The notes beneath the pieces are model-generated. The model worked only from the letters and a program-made list of their open reading frames with translations. It ran no database searches and was not told where the DNA came from. A program made the position numbers and the translations under genes. This document shows, one piece after another, positions 1 through 8,274 of a stretch of DNA of 64,000 nucleotides. The DNA comes from Lewinellaceae bacterium (lineage in GTDB: Bacteria > Bacteroidota > Bacteroidia > Chitinophagales > Saprospiraceae), in contig JACJYP010000002.1 of NCBI GenBank assembly GCA_020636045.1, forward strand, positions 297,501-361,500, written 5' to 3'. How positions within the stretch are numbered: position 1 is the stretch's first letter; the number at the start of each line of letters is the position of its first letter.

Positions 1-1
1 T

Positions 2-1459
2 ACGCACATCACCCTGGCAGAAGCGGGGCTGGTCGATTTTAGCGCCATGCACCTGGAAACAGACACCAAAAACCTGAAATTCAAGGCATTTCTGATCCCC
101 TCAGCCGATTCGACGGTCAAAAGCGTCAATACCGAGCCGTTCCGTACCCCCTGGCGTGCCGTATTGCTCAGCAAGGATGCTACAGGGATACTGGCATCAA
201 AGCTGATCCTGAACCTGAACGAACCCTGCCAGATCAAGGACGTTTCCTGGATCAAACCCCAAAAATATGTGGGCGTATGGTGGGAAATGCACGTCGGCAA
301 GGCTACCTGGGACTACGAAGCCACCCAGGATATGATGAGCGCAACCGGCCGCGCCGTGCAGGGCAAACACGGGGCCACCACCGAAAACGTAAAGCGATAC
401 ATTGATTTCGCTGCCAAATACGGATTCGACGGCGTGCTCGTGGAAGGCTGGAACGAAGGCTGGAAAGACTGGTTCGGCCACTGGAAAGACGAGGTGTTCA
501 ACTTTACCAAACCATACCCCGATTACGACATCGATGAACTCAGCCGTTATGCCAAAGAGAAAGGCGTACGCATTATCATGCACCACGAGACCTCGTCCGC
601 AGTGCCGAGTTACGAGCGGCAAATGAACGATGCCTACGCCTATATGAATAAGTACGGCATGAATTCGGTGAAAACAGGTTACGTCGGAAAGATCATTCCC
701 AGGGGCAAATGGCACGACGGGCAGTGGATGGCCAACCACTTTTTGCACGTGGCGGAACGCACGGCGGCGAACCGGATCATGGTCGATATGCACGAATCTG
801 TGCGGCCCAGCGGCCTGCACCGCACCTGGCCCAATTGGATGGCCTGCGAGGCCGCGCGCGGCCAGGAATTCAACGCCTGGAGCAGCGGCAACCCTCCCGA
901 ACACGAATGTATTTTACCCTTTACCCGCATTCTGGGCGGTCCGATGGATTATACGCCCGGTATCTTTGAAGTACGCATGAGCACCTACGATCCGAAGAAA
1001 GCGGAGGTGGTGCATACCACCGTGGCCAAACAACTGGCGCTATACGTCACTTTGTACAGTCCCCTTCAAATGGCCGCCGACCTGCCGGAGAATTACGAAA
1101 AACGGCTCGACGTATTCCAGTTTATCCGCGACGTGCCGGTCGATTGGGAAGATACCCGTATTCTGAACGCGGAGGTAGGCGACTACATTACCACGGCGCG
1201 CCGGCAGAAGGGGGCGGAAAACTGGTTTGTAGGTAGCATCACGGACGAGAACCCGCGCGATTTTTCCATTTCCCTTGATTTTTTGCCTGCCGGAAAAACC
1301 TACGAGGCGACCGTATACGCCGACGGGCCGGATGCCCATTGGAAGGACAATCCTTACCCCGTCACGATAAGAAAGCAGACGGTAAGAAAGGGCGATGTCA
1401 TGAATCTGAAACTGGCCGCCGGAGGCGGTTGCGCAATTTCATTGATCGCCAACCAGTAA
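2..1459 (+). CDS. Glycoside hydrolase family 97 (SusB-like alpha-glucosidase/galactosidase), 5' end outside the window
   Basis: The reading frame is open from base 2, so the start and roughly the first third of the protein lie outside the window; 485 residues remain, against about 650-720 for full GH97 enzymes. The visible part holds the (beta/alpha)8 barrel and the C-terminal beta-sandwich. Typical GH97 blocks are seen: YVGVWWEMHVGKATW at the barrel entry, FDGVLVEGWNEGW, the acidic segment MVDMHESVRPSGLHRTWPN followed by RGQEFNAW, and PFTRILGGPMDYTPG. In this family conserved Glu/Asp residues in these blocks bind Ca2+ and act as acid and base. The enzyme hydrolyses alpha-glucosides or alpha-galactosides, usually in the periplasm or at the surface as part of polysaccharide use. 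Whether it is inverting (GH97a) or retaining (GH97b) cannot be settled by eye. No susC/susD pair is visible downstream. Confidence 0.93.
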   Translation, partial: THITLAEAGLVDFSAMHLETDTKNLKFKAFLIPSADSTVKSVNTEPFRTPWRAVLLSKDATGILASKLILNLNEPCQIKDVSWIKPQKYVGVWWEMHVGKATWDYEATQDMMSATGRAVQGKHGATTENVKRYIDFAAKYGFDGVLVEGWNEGWKDWFGHWKDEVFNFTKPYPDYDIDELSRYAKEKGVRIIMHHETSSAVPSYERQMNDAYAYMNKYGMNSVKTGYVGKIIPRGKWHDGQWMANHFLHVAERTAANRIMVDMHESVRPSGLHRTWPNWMACEAARGQEFNAWSSGNPPEHECILPFTRILGGPMDYTPGIFEVRMSTYDPKKAEVVHTTVAKQLALYVTLYSPLQMAADLPENYEKRLDVFQFIRDVPVDWEDTRILNAEVGDYITTARRQKGAENWFVGSITDENPRDFSISLDFLPAGKTYEATVYADGPDAHWKDNPYPVTIRKQTVRKGDVMNLKLAAGGGCAISLIANQ

Positions 1460-1473
1460 GAAACCGTCTGAAA

Positions 1474-1519
1474 CCCGGAAGCCGGAAATTTTCAAAATAT
1501 TCAATTTCCGGTTTCCGGG
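1474..1519. terminator. Inverted repeat between convergent genes, probable shared terminator
   Basis: Two 17-base arms (1474-1490 and 1503-1519) are complementary with one mismatch and enclose a 12-base AT-rich loop. The right arm overlaps the stop codon of the minus-strand lipoprotein gene, and the left arm lies just after the GH97 stop, so one hairpin can end both transcripts. There is no long U tract on either side. Confidence 0.6.
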
Positions 1520-2343
1520 TTCTGATTTGAGTCGCCCGGTGCGTTAAATGGCTGGAATACCACCCGTCCGATCTTTTTATCCTTGAGCGCTTGCGGCAAA
1601 TTATCGTAGAATACGATAGCGCCGATGCGGCGGCGTTCCTGCGGAACCATGGAGCCATCCCGTTCGGCAACCACCGTTTTTTTGGTCGCCTCATCTTCCG
1701 GGTTTAGCACGGTTGCAAACCAAAGGCGCTCGTCGGTGCCAAAAAGCAACAGTTCGACGCGGGGATGAGGCGCCTGCATTTCCAGCGGATTTTCGATCAC
1801 CGTGCTCACCTGCCAGGCCTTTTCTGCCAGGACGACCGAGTCGTTGGGCAGCGTGTCCTGCACCATCATTTTGACGCCATTGGTCTCCAGTGACACCAGA
1901 ATGGGTCCCGGATACAACAGAACAGAGCCTGCGCCGCTGATGATACATGAATCCGGTACTCCGGAAAATGCTTCCAGCGGCCATTCGGCGAAAAAGGAAG
2001 TGCGTCCACGAGGGGGCACGGCCTCTGAAAGGGTGGCAAATGAAGCAGAAGGCTCGCCATTGATCGTGAGGGGCTTTCCTTCAGCATCCAGGGGCTCTAT
2101 TTTTAAATAAATGCGCTGCCATTCCGTGTCATTGTTGTCGCAAATGCCGGTCACAAAATACCGCCCCCGCTCGGTCCAGTAGTTTAAACTGGAGATCGTC
2201 ACATTGGCGGGTACCGCATCGACCGGTACACTGACGGTGGAGCCCGTCGTGAGGCCGAGGGCTACCGATTTTTGCTGCGTGCAATTCGAGCAGGCAGGGA
2301 GCAAAAACAGGAAAAACAAAAAAACAGAGACAATAGAGCGCAT
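1501..2343 (-). CDS. Exported lipoprotein of unknown function
   Basis: This 280-residue protein begins with a type II signal peptide: a charged MRS, a hydrophobic run and the lipobox LLPAC with the lipidated Cys at residue 18. I chose this ATG because the frame stays open upstream (to about 2553) but that extension would bury the lipobox inside the protein. The mature part is beta-rich, with segments such as ISSLNYWTERGRYFVTGIC that suggest an FxLD- or Ig-like fold, and it has no catalytic motif I recognise. It ends convergently with the GH97 gene and is divergent from pth. Function is unknown. Confidence 0.8.
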   Translation of the reverse strand: MRSIVSVFLFFLFLLPACSNCTQQKSVALGLTTGSTVSVPVDAVPANVTISSLNYWTERGRYFVTGICDNNDTEWQRIYLKIEPLDAEGKPLTINGEPSASFATLSEAVPPRGRTSFFAEWPLEAFSGVPDSCIISGAGSVLLYPGPILVSLETNGVKMMVQDTLPNDSVVLAEKAWQVSTVIENPLEMQAPHPRVELLLFGTDERLWFATVLNPEDEATKKTVVAERDGSMVPQERRRIGAIVFYDNLPQALKDKKIGRVVFQPFNAPGDSNQNPETGN

Positions 2344-2506
2344 AATCGTAGTCGTAATTTTATCTGACCGGGGATGATGTGTCCGGAAAAGCGGCGCAAA
2401 TTTCGGCAAAAGACTTTGAAATTGCCTGCGTTTAGATCTAATCCATTTGCAAAAACGCTTGAAAGGTTTCAAGAAAATGCCGGGATCGGCCGGCAGCTCT
2501 CTGGTT

Positions 2507-2537
2507 TTGGATGCTAATGGACGACAATCTACCTTTG
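2507..2537 (+). promoter_or_regulatory. Promoter of pth (Bacteroidota type)
   Basis: TTG at 2507-2509, a 20-base spacer, then TACCTTTG at 2530-2537, matching the Bacteroidota -33/-7 consensus. Transcription would start near 2543, giving a leader of about 19 bases before the ATG at 2562. This excludes the in-frame upstream start at 2511, which lies inside the promoter. Confidence 0.7.
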
Positions 2538-2561
2538 CCAACTCAATTGTCAATATCTCAC

Positions 2562-3122
2562 ATGAAATACCTCATTACCGGCCTGGGCAACATAGGATAC
2601 GAATACGACGGCACCCGTCATAACATCGGGTTTGACGTGCTCGATTTCCTGTGCAAACAACTGGAAGGCGAATGGCGGGGCGATCACCACGGCGACCTTG
2701 CCACCGTAAAGTATCGGGGGCGAACGCTGGTGCTGCTCAAGCCGAATACCTATATGAATCTCAGCGGGAAAGCGATCCGTTATTGGCTGCAGAAAGAAAA
2801 GGTCGCCAATGAAAAAAGCCTGGTCGTGCTCGACGACCTGAATCTTGAGTTCGGCAAACTGCGGCTGCGCGCAAAGGGCTCCGACGGCGGCCACAACGGC
2901 CTCAAAAATATACAGGAAGTGCTCGGTACGGATGCCTACCCGCGGCTGCGCATCGGTATCGGTAACGGTTTTTCAAAAGGTAAACAGGTGAATTACGTGC
3001 TGGGAAAATGGACGACGGACGAAGAAGCCGAGTTGCCGCACATCCTTGAAAAAGCATCGGACGTGATCAAAACTTTTGTCAGCATCGGCATTGAACGCGC
3101 GATGAATGCAACCGGCAAGTAA
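2562..3122 (+). CDS. pth: Peptidyl-tRNA hydrolase
   Basis: Peptidyl-tRNA hydrolase releases peptides from tRNAs that fall off the ribosome and so recycles tRNA. The 186 residues match the family length. The N-terminal block KYLITGLGNIGYEYDGTRHN carries Asn10 and the catalytic His20, and the block VLDDLNLEFGKLRLRAKGS with GGHNGLKNI carries the conserved Asp and the second Asn. The ATG at 2562 puts His20 at the same number as in the E. coli enzyme and lies about 19 bases downstream of a good promoter. The gene appears monocistronic and ends convergently with the glycosyltransferase gene. Confidence 0.96.
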   Translation: MKYLITGLGNIGYEYDGTRHNIGFDVLDFLCKQLEGEWRGDHHGDLATVKYRGRTLVLLKPNTYMNLSGKAIRYWLQKEKVANEKSLVVLDDLNLEFGKLRLRAKGSDGGHNGLKNIQEVLGTDAYPRLRIGIGNGFSKGKQVNYVLGKWTTDEEAELPHILEKASDVIKTFVSIGIERAMNATGK

Positions 3123-3153
3123 ACGAAGAACTGTAATGATCGCCAGCCGTGCT

Positions 3154-4218
3154 CTAAAGGCCTTGCAACCAGCGCTTTAGCGTGCTCTCGTACTCAGTGG
3201 TCGGGTACTGGCCGCTCGCAAGTCCACGCGTGGCCGACATCTGCTCCAGCCCGTTTTCCAGATCGATCTCCTCCTGTCGCTGTACCAGGAATATGCCTTG
3301 CCGGGCAAACAGATCTGCAAGATACTCCTGCTCCGTCTGGCCGGGTGTGGGAATGAGGATCGCTTTTTTCCCCAGTGCGGCAAGGTCCATGATGCTGCTG
3401 TAACCCGACCGGCAGATCATCACTTCGCCGGCAAGCAGCACATCGTTGAGCTCTTTTGAAGTGAGGTACGACACCATTTCGATGTTTTCAGCGGCGAAGT
3501 GATGCTCCTTGGCGTGCGTTTTCCCCTGCACAATGATAAATTTTTGCGGGAGCAGCATGGCCTGTTCAAGCAATCGTTGTTCGAGATACGTGCGTTGCGG
3601 TTCCGGTCCGGAAAGTACGATCACTACGTCGTATTCCTGCTCGATATCGCGCCGGTGCAGACGCGAAAGCGGCCCGACGTATTGGATGTTCGGATGCACG
3701 GCACGGCTTCCGTGGGAAAGTTCGCCGGAAAGGCTCGGCTCGAGCGCAACGTCCGGCACCCATATCTCCTGAAATTTCGAAAACGCCCTGCCCAGCACCC
3801 GGTGGGCGGTCCATTCGAGCATGCGATTGCGCACTTTGGGGTACAATTGGTGGGTCAGCAATACATTGCTCGTGAGACGCGAGAAGCAACCGTAGCGGTT
3901 GTCGGAAATGATGCCGTGCAGACCGAATTCCCTGGCGAGGCGATCCGTCACCCACTGCTCTGCACGCACGGCGTAGGTGATGCGGGGCATCTGTTTTGCA
4001 ATATTCAGCACCATATTGCTGGTGTCGTAGCGAATGCGGTAGGAGGGCAGCGATACGGCCTTGAGGTGCGGAAATTCGGCTTTTAACAAATTCAAAGCCA
4101 CCCCGTCGGATGCAAGGATCACCTCCGCGCCCATCGTTTCAAGTGCCGAAATAAGCGGAATACACCGGGAAGCATGGCCGAGCCCCCAGTTCAGTGGAGC
4201 GACAAGAATCCGTTTCAT
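3154..4218 (-). CDS. GT-B fold glycosyltransferase, MurG/GT28-like
   Basis: A 354-residue protein with the two-domain layout of GT-B glycosyltransferases. The N-terminal motif APLNWGLGHASRCIPLISAL resembles the glycine-rich acceptor loop of MurG and GT28 enzymes. The C-terminal half has VIVLSGPEPQR at the start of the second Rossmann domain and the nucleotide-sugar site CRSGYSSIMDLAALGKKAILIPTPGQTEQEYLA. It is not MurG itself, since it is shorter in the acceptor domain and outside a cell-wall cluster. Acceptor and donor are unknown; a lipid- or sugar-linked acceptor at the cytoplasmic membrane is likely from the family. Confidence 0.82.
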   Translation of the reverse strand: MKRILVAPLNWGLGHASRCIPLISALETMGAEVILASDGVALNLLKAEFPHLKAVSLPSYRIRYDTSNMVLNIAKQMPRITYAVRAEQWVTDRLAREFGLHGIISDNRYGCFSRLTSNVLLTHQLYPKVRNRMLEWTAHRVLGRAFSKFQEIWVPDVALEPSLSGELSHGSRAVHPNIQYVGPLSRLHRRDIEQEYDVVIVLSGPEPQRTYLEQRLLEQAMLLPQKFIIVQGKTHAKEHHFAAENIEMVSYLTSKELNDVLLAGEVMICRSGYSSIMDLAALGKKAILIPTPGQTEQEYLADLFARQGIFLVQRQEEIDLENGLEQMSATRGLASGQYPTTEYESTLKRWLQGL

Positions 4219-4273
4219 TGATTGTTCCGCATTCCCGATGCAAGCGGATGGGATGCAGAAGTTAAAATTCCGT

Positions 4274-4301
4274 TTGGTTTATGATCATTTGGCTACATTC
4301 G
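4274..4301 (+). promoter_or_regulatory. Probable promoter of the 36-residue lipoprotein-like gene
   Basis: TTG at 4274-4276, a 17-base spacer, then TACATTCG at 4294-4301. The expected start of transcription near 4307 leaves a leader of about 24 bases to the ATG at 4331. The spacer is at the short end of the usual range. Confidence 0.5.
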
Positions 4302-4330
4302 CCTTTGTAAAAGTAAACACAGTTTTGGCT

Positions 4331-4441
4331 ATGAAAAAATTTAATTGGTGGCGCGCCGCTTTTCTCCTGTTGATGCTCGGTATGTTCGTATTGGAGAGCT
4401 GCCGCCTGTTCAAGCCCAAATGCGACTGCCCGCACTTCTGA
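4331..4441 (+). CDS. Very small membrane-anchored or lipoprotein-like protein
   Basis: A 36-residue protein: a Lys-containing start (MKKFNWW), one hydrophobic stretch of about 17 residues, then VLESC and a short Cys-rich tail ending KPKCDCPHF. The Cys after the hydrophobic stretch sits where a lipobox Cys would be, but VLESC is not a canonical lipobox, so lipidation is a guess. The CxC pair and basic tail could bind a metal. A promoter-like site lies directly upstream and a hairpin directly downstream, which favours a real gene. Function unknown. Confidence 0.55.
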   Translation: MKKFNWWRAAFLLLMLGMFVLESCRLFKPKCDCPHF

Positions 4442-4455
4442 AAATACCGCTGCGA

Positions 4456-4476
4456 CCGGCCGTCAGAACCGGCCGG
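4456..4476 (+). terminator. Short GC-rich hairpin after the small lipoprotein-like gene
   Basis: A 7-bp perfect stem (CCGGCCG / CGGCCGG) with a 7-base loop, 15 bases after the stop codon. There is no U tract, so it may be a weak terminator or an mRNA-stabilising hairpin. Confidence 0.35.
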
Positions 4477-4622
4477 CCCCATGATCGCGTGCGCTTGTTT
4501 TGTGTGGCCCGGACAATGGGTTTTGATCCCTGGCGGCCTGTTTTTTAATTCAGGTGCGTGCTGCCTGATGTCATTGTTCCGGTCTTCCAGCCCTCCGGTT
4601 AAGAATACCCGTTCGTTTCTTT

Positions 4623-6125
4623 ATGCGCGATTCCATAATTCCGCTGCGACAGTCCCTGGATCAGATCCTGCGGAAACTGCTTGCCGCTGGCCGGCAGGGT
4701 GACCCTGTTGTAAAAACCGTACACCCCGATCAGCGGGTCAGCGCCGTGAACCTGCTGCACTACCTCGCGTTGCGCCGGGAAGACCTGCGCGAACTGCAGG
4801 ATGATCTTCACGACGCAGGCCTGTCATCGCTGGCCAGCTCCGAGAGCCACGTCTTGCGCCAGGTGCAGTCGGTGCTGCAGCGGCTGGGGGCAAAAATCCC
4901 TGCCGAAGACATTTCCATATGCGATGATGAAACGGCAAGCCGCCTGCTGGGGCAACGCACCCGCGCCCTGTTCGGAAATAAACTCAATCCGCACATCCCC
5001 CATCTCATGGTTACGTTTGATACGGCGCTCGCAGGCGACTACGATGCCGTAAAAGATCTGCTGCTGGCGGGTATGAGCGTCGCGCGGATCAATTGCGCGC
5101 ACGACGGACCCAAACAATGGAAACGGATGGTCGCCCATGTGCGGAAAGCGGCGCGTGTCACCGCCCGTCCCTGCAAGGTATATCTCGATCTGGCCGGCCC
5201 CAAGATCAGAACAGTAGTGCTGGGCAAGGGGCGCAAAAAAGGGCGAATGAAGATCGGCGAAGATGAATTATTTTGGCTGAGCGAGCCTAAAGCGAAGGTT
5301 AACGAACAGGAAAAGGTGATCGGCTGCACGCTTCCGGGAGTGGTGAACAGCCTGCAGGCCGGTGACCGGGTATTGTTCGACGATGGTTTATTTGAATCTG
5401 TTGTCGTGAAATCGGGCGTCGGTCGGGCACAACTGCGGATGTTGCGCGTTTCGGCCAGAAAACCTTTCCTGAAGCCGGAAAAGGGGATCAATTTTCCCGA
5501 TTCCCGCCTGGACATACAATGTCTGACCGACTTCGATCGCGCGGTATTGCCCTTTGCCAAGGAGCACGCCGATATTGTAGGGTTTTCGTTCGTACAAAAG
5601 GCTGACGATGTTGCCGAGTTGCAGCGCCTGCTGCACAGAGACGGCGGCGCCATTCCCCTGGTACTGAAGATCGAGACATTTGAAGCCGTTCAAAATCTGC
5701 CGGACCTTCTTTTACAAGGCATGAAAGAACCCGTATTCGGCGTCATGATCGCACGGGGCGATCTCGCAGTCGAGATCGGTTTCGAACGGCTGAGCGAAGT
5801 GCAGGAAGAGATCCTGTGGATCTGCGAAGCAGCGCATGTGCCGGTGATCTGGGCGACGCAGGTACTGGAAACACTGAACAAAAGCGGCGTTGCCACGCGC
5901 TCCGAGCTGACCGATGCTGCCCGTGCCGGGCATGCCGAGTGCGTCATGCTCAACAAAGGAAAGCACCTGCTGCTGGTGCTGGCGACCCTGCGCAACATCC
6001 TCCTGCGCAGCGGCGGGCATCACCTGAAAAAACGATACATCTTCAGGCCGCTCGCCATCGCCGAGCATTATTTCAATAAAACTGGAGTGAAGAAAGGGGG
6101 AGGAAAGAAGAAAAATACGCCCTGA
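4623..6125 (+). CDS. Atypical pyruvate kinase-like protein with an N-terminal extension
   Basis: A 500-residue protein whose residues about 125-480 match the pyruvate kinase barrel: VARINCAHD (usual RLNFSHG), KVYLDLAGPKIRT, GFSFVQKADDV, LVLKIET with the catalytic Lys and Glu, and VMIARGDLAVEIG with the Mg-binding Asp. It differs from a standard enzyme in three ways. It has about 120 extra N-terminal residues, including VSAVNLLHYLALRREDLREL and LSSLASSESHVL, blocks I associate with long pyruvate kinase-like proteins. The loop after ATQVLETL lacks the usual AVLDG and SGETA segments. The C-terminal allosteric domain is absent. It may convert phosphoenolpyruvate to pyruvate without allosteric control or act on another substrate; activity is uncertain. 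Confidence 0.8.
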   Translation: MRDSIIPLRQSLDQILRKLLAAGRQGDPVVKTVHPDQRVSAVNLLHYLALRREDLRELQDDLHDAGLSSLASSESHVLRQVQSVLQRLGAKIPAEDISICDDETASRLLGQRTRALFGNKLNPHIPHLMVTFDTALAGDYDAVKDLLLAGMSVARINCAHDGPKQWKRMVAHVRKAARVTARPCKVYLDLAGPKIRTVVLGKGRKKGRMKIGEDELFWLSEPKAKVNEQEKVIGCTLPGVVNSLQAGDRVLFDDGLFESVVVKSGVGRAQLRMLRVSARKPFLKPEKGINFPDSRLDIQCLTDFDRAVLPFAKEHADIVGFSFVQKADDVAELQRLLHRDGGAIPLVLKIETFEAVQNLPDLLLQGMKEPVFGVMIARGDLAVEIGFERLSEVQEEILWICEAAHVPVIWATQVLETLNKSGVATRSELTDAARAGHAECVMLNKGKHLLLVLATLRNILLRSGGHHLKKRYIFRPLAIAEHYFNKTGVKKGGGKKKNTP

Positions 6126-6141
6126 ATGGCGTGCCCGGCGC

Positions 6142-6185
6142 GATCCGCGTTCCTCGTTTGGTAATACCAGAGAGGAACGCGGATC
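6142..6185. terminator. Perfect 14-bp inverted repeat between convergent genes
   Basis: Arms 6142-6155 and 6172-6185 are perfectly complementary with a 16-base loop. The hairpin lies 16 bases after the pyruvate kinase-like stop and 27 bases after the RNase G stop on the other strand, so it probably ends transcription both ways, although it lacks a U tract. Confidence 0.6.
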
Positions 6186-6212
6186 TGAAATTTGCCGGCA
6201 TATACGGCTGCC

Positions 6213-7763
6213 TCAATTCAGCCTGATCTCGTCATCGTTTCCGTCGTAAAAACGGTATTCTGTAAGCTGGTAGTCGGTGTGCGGCACGATGCGCACCCAT
6301 TTGTTGTATTTCAGGAACCAGCGCATTTGTTTGTTGGGCATTCCTTTTTTGAGGAAGGCTTCCAGGTAGGGATGCACGCGCAGGCTGAGCGGCGAGCGCG
6401 GGCGCGACTGCATGATAAATTCGAGGTCGCGTTCGATGTCGTCGGTCAGCAGGATCGTTGCGTTCACCTTGCCGGTGCCGCCGCAGGTAGGGCACACTTC
6501 CGCCGTATCCACCGCAACTTCCGGGCGCGCGCGTTCGCGGGTGATCTGCATAAGCCCGAATTTGGACAGCGGCAGGATGGTATGTTGCGAGCGATCCTTC
6601 TTCATGAAATCCTCCATCGCCTTTGCCAGTTGCTTTTTGTGCTCCTGGTTCTTCATGTCGATGAAGTCGATGATGATCAGACCGCCGATGTCGCGGAGCC
6701 GGATCTGCCGGGCGATCTCTTCGGCGGCTTCCAGGTTGACGCCGAAAATGGTTTGTTCCACATCGGCTGAGGTCATTTTATGTCCGCTGTTGACGTCAAC
6801 CACGTGCATCGCCTCGGTTTTTTCAATCACGATGTAGGCGCCGCTGTTCATAGTGGCGGTTTTGCCGAACGAGGCCTTGATCTGCTTGGTGACGCCGTAA
6901 TGGTCGAAGATGGGTTTGGTGCCGTTGTAGAGTTGCACGATGCCCACCTGATCTGGACTGATGTTTAGCAGATATGCCTTCACATCGGCAAGCAGGTCTT
7001 TGTCGTTGACCACGATCCTGCTGAAGCCGTCGCTGAGCAGGTCGCGCAGTACGCTGGCGGGTTTGTCAAGTTCGCTGAGCAGTTTTGCCGGCGGGTTGAC
7101 GGTCTTCAGTTGCTTGTAAATGTCTTCCCACTGACCCATCAGGCGCACGAGCTCTTCGTGCAGTTCCTGCACGCGTTTGCCTTCCGCAGCGGTGCGGATG
7201 ATGATGCCGAAATGTTTCGGTTTGATGCTTTCCGCCAGGGTATGAAGACGTTTCCGCTCTTCCGAACTGGATATTTTTTTGGAGACGGATACCGAATCGG
7301 AAAAAGGCGACAGCACCATGTGACGGCCTGGAAGCGTCAGTTCGCACGAAAGGCGCGGGCCTTTGGTAGAGATGGGTTCTTTCAGGATCTGTACGAGAAT
7401 GGGCCAGCGTTTGTTGAGCACCTGGTCGACTTTGCCCGTTTTGACGATCTCGTCCTCGAATTTGAAATTGTCGAGTTTGTGGGTGTTGATGCTGCCGTTC
7501 ATGACGCCGTTGGTCCACTTGACGAGGGAGCGCAGTTTCGGCCCCAGGTCGGTGTAGTGCAAAAAAGCATCCTTGCGGTGGCCGATATCGACAAAGGCCG
7601 CATTGAGGCCGGGCATCATTTTACGGATCTTCCCGATGAGGATGTCCCCTACAGTAAAGTTGTTGTTGGTTTTCTGGTGGTGGAGTTCTACCAGTTTGCC
7701 GCCTTCCAGCAGGGCAAGTTCAACGCCGGTTTCGGCGGCGTTGATAATAAGTTCTTTATCCAC
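6213..7763 (-). CDS. rng: Ribonuclease G (RNase E/G family)
   Basis: RNase G is an endoribonuclease for rRNA 5' end maturation and mRNA decay. The 516-residue protein has the family order: an S1 RNA-binding domain near residues 38-130 (VGDILIGKIRKMMPGLNAAFVDIG, split by a Bacteroidota-type insertion after DLGP), the 5' sensor/RNase H-like region, the DNase I-like catalytic part with AMHVVDVNSG and GLIIIDFIDM carrying the metal-binding Asp residues, and the Zn-link motif CPTCGGTG. It lacks the long C-terminal scaffold of RNase E. It is the distal gene of a minus-strand group with HU, a TPR protein and a COX24-like protein, an arrangement seen in other Bacteroidota. A TAATTTTG box at 7923-7930 could be its own -7 element. 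Confidence 0.95.
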   Translation of the reverse strand: MDKELIINAAETGVELALLEGGKLVELHHQKTNNNFTVGDILIGKIRKMMPGLNAAFVDIGHRKDAFLHYTDLGPKLRSLVKWTNGVMNGSINTHKLDNFKFEDEIVKTGKVDQVLNKRWPILVQILKEPISTKGPRLSCELTLPGRHMVLSPFSDSVSVSKKISSSEERKRLHTLAESIKPKHFGIIIRTAAEGKRVQELHEELVRLMGQWEDIYKQLKTVNPPAKLLSELDKPASVLRDLLSDGFSRIVVNDKDLLADVKAYLLNISPDQVGIVQLYNGTKPIFDHYGVTKQIKASFGKTATMNSGAYIVIEKTEAMHVVDVNSGHKMTSADVEQTIFGVNLEAAEEIARQIRLRDIGGLIIIDFIDMKNQEHKKQLAKAMEDFMKKDRSQHTILPLSKFGLMQITRERARPEVAVDTAEVCPTCGGTGKVNATILLTDDIERDLEFIMQSRPRSPLSLRVHPYLEAFLKKGMPNKQMRWFLKYNKWVRIVPHTDYQLTEYRFYDGNDDEIRLN

Positions 7764-8274
7764 GATATATGATTATGGTTTGCCACAGGCCAGGCAAAAA
7801 ATGGAAGGGCGACAAATCAACCCGCCCGCTTAGCGTGTCGGGGTGGGGAGATCAGGTCGTGTGTATCACCGATTTGAAAGCAGCAAATGCCCTTCGACCA
7901 GGTACCGGGGCGGTATGGGCGTCAAAATTAACCGTCGCTGATAAGTGCGTAGGCGCGCAAAATGCCGGGCAGTAAGACAATTCAGTACTTGTTGGGCAAG
8001 GAGGGCTGTTTCACCTGTTGCTTGGGTGGACAACGGTGCAGCGGAAGGGTTTGATCTGGTCGGACCGTTTTTCTCGGGGGAATGCTTGCCAATGAACTGA
8101 GATTGCGAGGGGTAGGGCCACGGCTGCGGTAGGCTACGGACAAACAGCGTAAAAAACTTCCCGGTAGCAACACAGGCTTCCGGAAAGTTTTTTGACAACG
8201 GTTGCGTCCGGCGCTGACCCCGGCGAGGCGTTTCCAGATAACAGGAATTGCCTGATGCCTATGGTTCAGTTACA
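7764..8274. other. 511-base intergenic stretch upstream of rng with no convincing gene
   Basis: A 110-codon frame on the minus strand (7866-8198) has no recognisable domain, runs through the hairpin at 8151-8193, and is rejected as a gene. A TAATTTTG sequence on the minus strand at 7923-7930 fits a -7 box for rng but has no TTG at the right distance. I looked for RNase P RNA, tmRNA and 6S RNA signatures by eye and saw none, though the length and lack of coding would allow a structured RNA. Confidence 0.5.
8151..8193 (-). terminator. Terminator after the COX24-like gene, U-tract on both strands
   Basis: Arms 8151-8164 and 8180-8193 are complementary at 13 of 14 positions, with a 15-base loop. 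The outer six bases of the stem are A on one side and T on the other, so either strand would end in a U run. It lies about 80 bases after the stop of the 30-residue gene on the minus strand, which it most likely terminates. Confidence 0.65.

Noticed and set aside
197..904. 235-residue minus-strand frame opposite the GH97 gene
   Set aside because: Lies fully inside a well-supported gene and shows no domain or start context.
2511..2561. Extended start of pth at 2511
   Set aside because: Lies inside the promoter; the ATG at 2562 matches the family N-terminus.
4301..4548. Alternative frames around the 36-residue gene
   Set aside because: No signal peptide or promoter agreement; the 4331 ATG alone matches the promoter position.
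7866..8198. 110-residue minus-strand frame upstream of rng
   Set aside because: It crosses the terminator hairpin at 8151-8193, has no recognisable domain, and is low in hydrophobic pattern.
7764..8270. RNase P RNA, tmRNA or 6S RNA in this intergenic region
   Set aside because: I did not see the conserved core motifs by eye; a covariance search could overturn this.
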